Made by a program: the position numbers and the translations under genes. Below, one piece after another: positions 54,901-57,900 of a stretch of 64,000 nucleotides of DNA (its first letter is position 1; the number at the start of each line of letters is the position of its first letter). The stretch is from Ramlibacter agri (GTDB lineage: Bacteria; Pseudomonadota; Gammaproteobacteria; Burkholderiales; Burkholderiaceae_C): contig NZ_JABBFX010000004.1 in assembly GCF_012927085.1 (NCBI RefSeq), forward strand, positions 62,001-126,000, read 5' to 3'. The notes beneath the pieces are model-generated. The model searched no databases and was not told the origin of the DNA. It saw only the letters and a list, made by a program, of their open reading frames with translations.

Positions 54901-57900
54901 TGGCTGATCGGCGACGGCGCGACCATCACCTTCGCCAACGGCGCGGTCGTCAAGGTGGCGGATACCGCGACCGGCCTGGGCAGCGGCAACGACGTCATCC
55001 ACGGCGGCGCGGGCGACGACGTGCTGTACGGCGGCGCCGGCAACGACCTGCTGTACGGTGAGGACGGCGGCGACCGCTACGTCTTCCAGGGCGGCCACCT
55101 GGGCACCGATACCGCTTTCGAGAGCACGACCACGACGGGCCGCGACAGCCTGGACTTCAGCGAGTTCGCGGGCACAGTCAGCATCGACCTGCGCAAGAGC
55201 ACCTCGCAGGTCATCGACCCGGCCAACCTGACGCTCACGCTGACGACCGGCGCCGCCTTCGAGGACCTCACGGGCAGCCAGCAGGACGACATCCTCGTCG
55301 GCAACGACCAGGACAACACCATCGATGCCCAGGGCGGCAACGACATCGTCATCGGCGGCTACGGCAACGACACGCTGTCCGGCGGCGACGGCAACGACAT
55401 CGTGCTGGGTGACGAAGGCCTGGTGTATCGCGGCGCCACCGGCCCCGTGCAGGTGCTGTTGCTGGACGACGGCACGGTGACGGGCCGGCGCGACCTGTCC
55501 TCGAACAACGCCATGGCCACCAGCCAGATGGGCGACGACCTGTGGCTGGTCACCGGCACGCAGGACGCCTGGGGCCGCTGGTCCACGCACCTGCTGTCGG
55601 TCTCCCTGATGGCCGAGGGCAACGACGTCATCAGCGGCGGCGCCGGCGACGACATGCTGTTCGGCCAGGGCGGCAACGACACGCTGTCCGGCGGCGACGG
55701 CAACGACTACATCGAGGGCAACGAGGGCAACGACGCCATCTCCGGCGGCAACGGCGACGACATCCTGATCGGCGACAACAGCTACCACTTCGCCGCCACC
55801 GACGAAGGCCTGCCGATCGTGGCGCATGCCTACGGCCTGGGCCGCGGCGCCGAAGGTTCGCTGGCGGCGATCGTCGCGCCCGGCACCACGCTGCTGCCTT
55901 CGGGCCTGCAAGGGGTCGATCCCTTCGGCACCGTGGTGTACGAGGGCGACCGCAACATGTCGCTGCTCACCGGCCTCACGCCTTACAAGGACGCGCTGGG
56001 CACGCACACGGTCTTCGCCGCGGCGCTGCCGGACGTGAGCCGCCACACGGGCCTGCTGCTGGGCAACGACAGCCTGAGCGGTGACGCCGGCAACGACCGC
56101 CTGGTCGGCGACGACAGCGTCATCGTCGATCCCTTCCAGCGCGACCTGGCCAACCTGCTGTCGGACTTCGATACGGCCATGCAGGAACTGGCGCGCATCG
56201 ACCGCGTGCTGCCGCCGCAGGCCACGCCGGCCGTCACGGTGGCCAGCGACAGCCTGAACGGCGGCGCGGACGACGACCTGCTGGTCGGCGACTCCAGCTT
56301 CGTGCTGGTAGGCGCGAGCGGCCACGCCACCACCTTGCAACCGGGCCTGGAGCAGGCGGCCGACGACTTCCGCATCGCCGTGCAGGCCATGGGCAAGCCG
56401 GTCAAGGGCGTGCTGCAGCCGCTGGACTACACGAGCGGCCGCGACACCCTGTCCGGTGGCGACGGCAACGACCGCCTGGTCGGCGACTTCAGCGTCGCCG
56501 TCACTGTGGCCGTCGACGTGCAGGCCAGCGGCGCGCCCGACTGGCTGTCGCTGGTGCACCTGCCTGCGCTGACGATCACCGGCAACTCGGACACGCTGTC
56601 CGGCAACGCGGGCAACGACCAGCTGGTCGGCGACTCGCAGCTGCTGGTCACGGTGGGCGTGGGCGCCGATCCGCTGGGCGATCCGGACGCGCTGCAGCAG
56701 CTCGATGCCGAAGCCGCTGGCGACGGCCCGGCCGACACCATCATGCTGCCGTTCGCGCCGGCCCTGCCGGCCGCGCCGGCGGCGGCGGGCAGCGGCTTCG
56801 TCACGCTGAACATCGGCGGCCTGGTGGACCAGGTCACGCTGCGCGGCGCAACCGACGTGCTCAATGGCGGTGACGGCGACGACCGCATCACCGGCGACGA
56901 CAGCGTCACGATCTCGGTACTCATCGAAGGGCCGTTGGCTGGTCCCGCGGGCTACCAGACCTACGACCGCACCGTGGTCGTCAACAACCTGGTCGACACC
57001 ATCACCATGACCGGTGCGGCCGACCAGGTGTCTGGCGGCAACGGCAACGACCTGCTGGTGGGCGACGACAGCTTCACGGCCTATGCCTTCGCCGGCGGTC
57101 CGCTGTCGCTGGGCGTCGACTGGTGGCACTGGAAGGGCCCGGGCGACTGGCGCCACTGGGGCGGCTGGTCCTGGGCCCCACATGGTCCGGGCTATGACCA
57201 GGTCAAGATCGTCGGCCTGGTGAACGATGTCAACCTGGTCGGCGCGGCGGACACGCTGAGCGGCGATGCCGGCGATGACACGCTGGTTGGCGACCACCAG
57301 GTGCTCATGGGCGCGCTGGTCGCCGGCCCGGTGCTGTCGGCCGAAGGCTCCTCGGTGCCGGTGGTCGGCTACGTGGGCGGCAGCGCGGTGGAAGTGCGGG
57401 GCATCGTCGATGGCCTCAACGTCTACGGCGCTTCCGATGTGCTCCAGGGCGTGGACGGCAACGACCGGCTGGTGGGCGACAGCTCGCTGCGCGTGGTCGC
57501 CGCCACCCAAGGCCCGCTGCTCACGGGAACGGCCGCCTTCACGACGGGCTGGGCCTGGAATTACGCGGCCCTGGTGGACTTCGACGGCATCGTGAACACG
57601 GTGGCCTCCTTCGGCGCCGCCGACAACCTGCAGGGCGGCGCGGGCGACGACAGCCTGGTCGGGGACGACACGCTCACCGTTGCCGCCATCGTCGACGGCC
57701 AGGTGGTGCTGGCCTCGCCGGGTACCGGCAGCTACACCGGTCGGCGCCTGTTCGACGGCAGCCTGGTCGAATTCGACGACCTCGCCGCCAGCATCGAACT
57801 GAATGGCGCCAATGACGTGCTGTCCGGCGGCGACGGCAACGACGAACTGATCGGCGACCAGCAGGTGCAGGTCGTGGCGGCCGTATCCGGCCCGTTGTTC

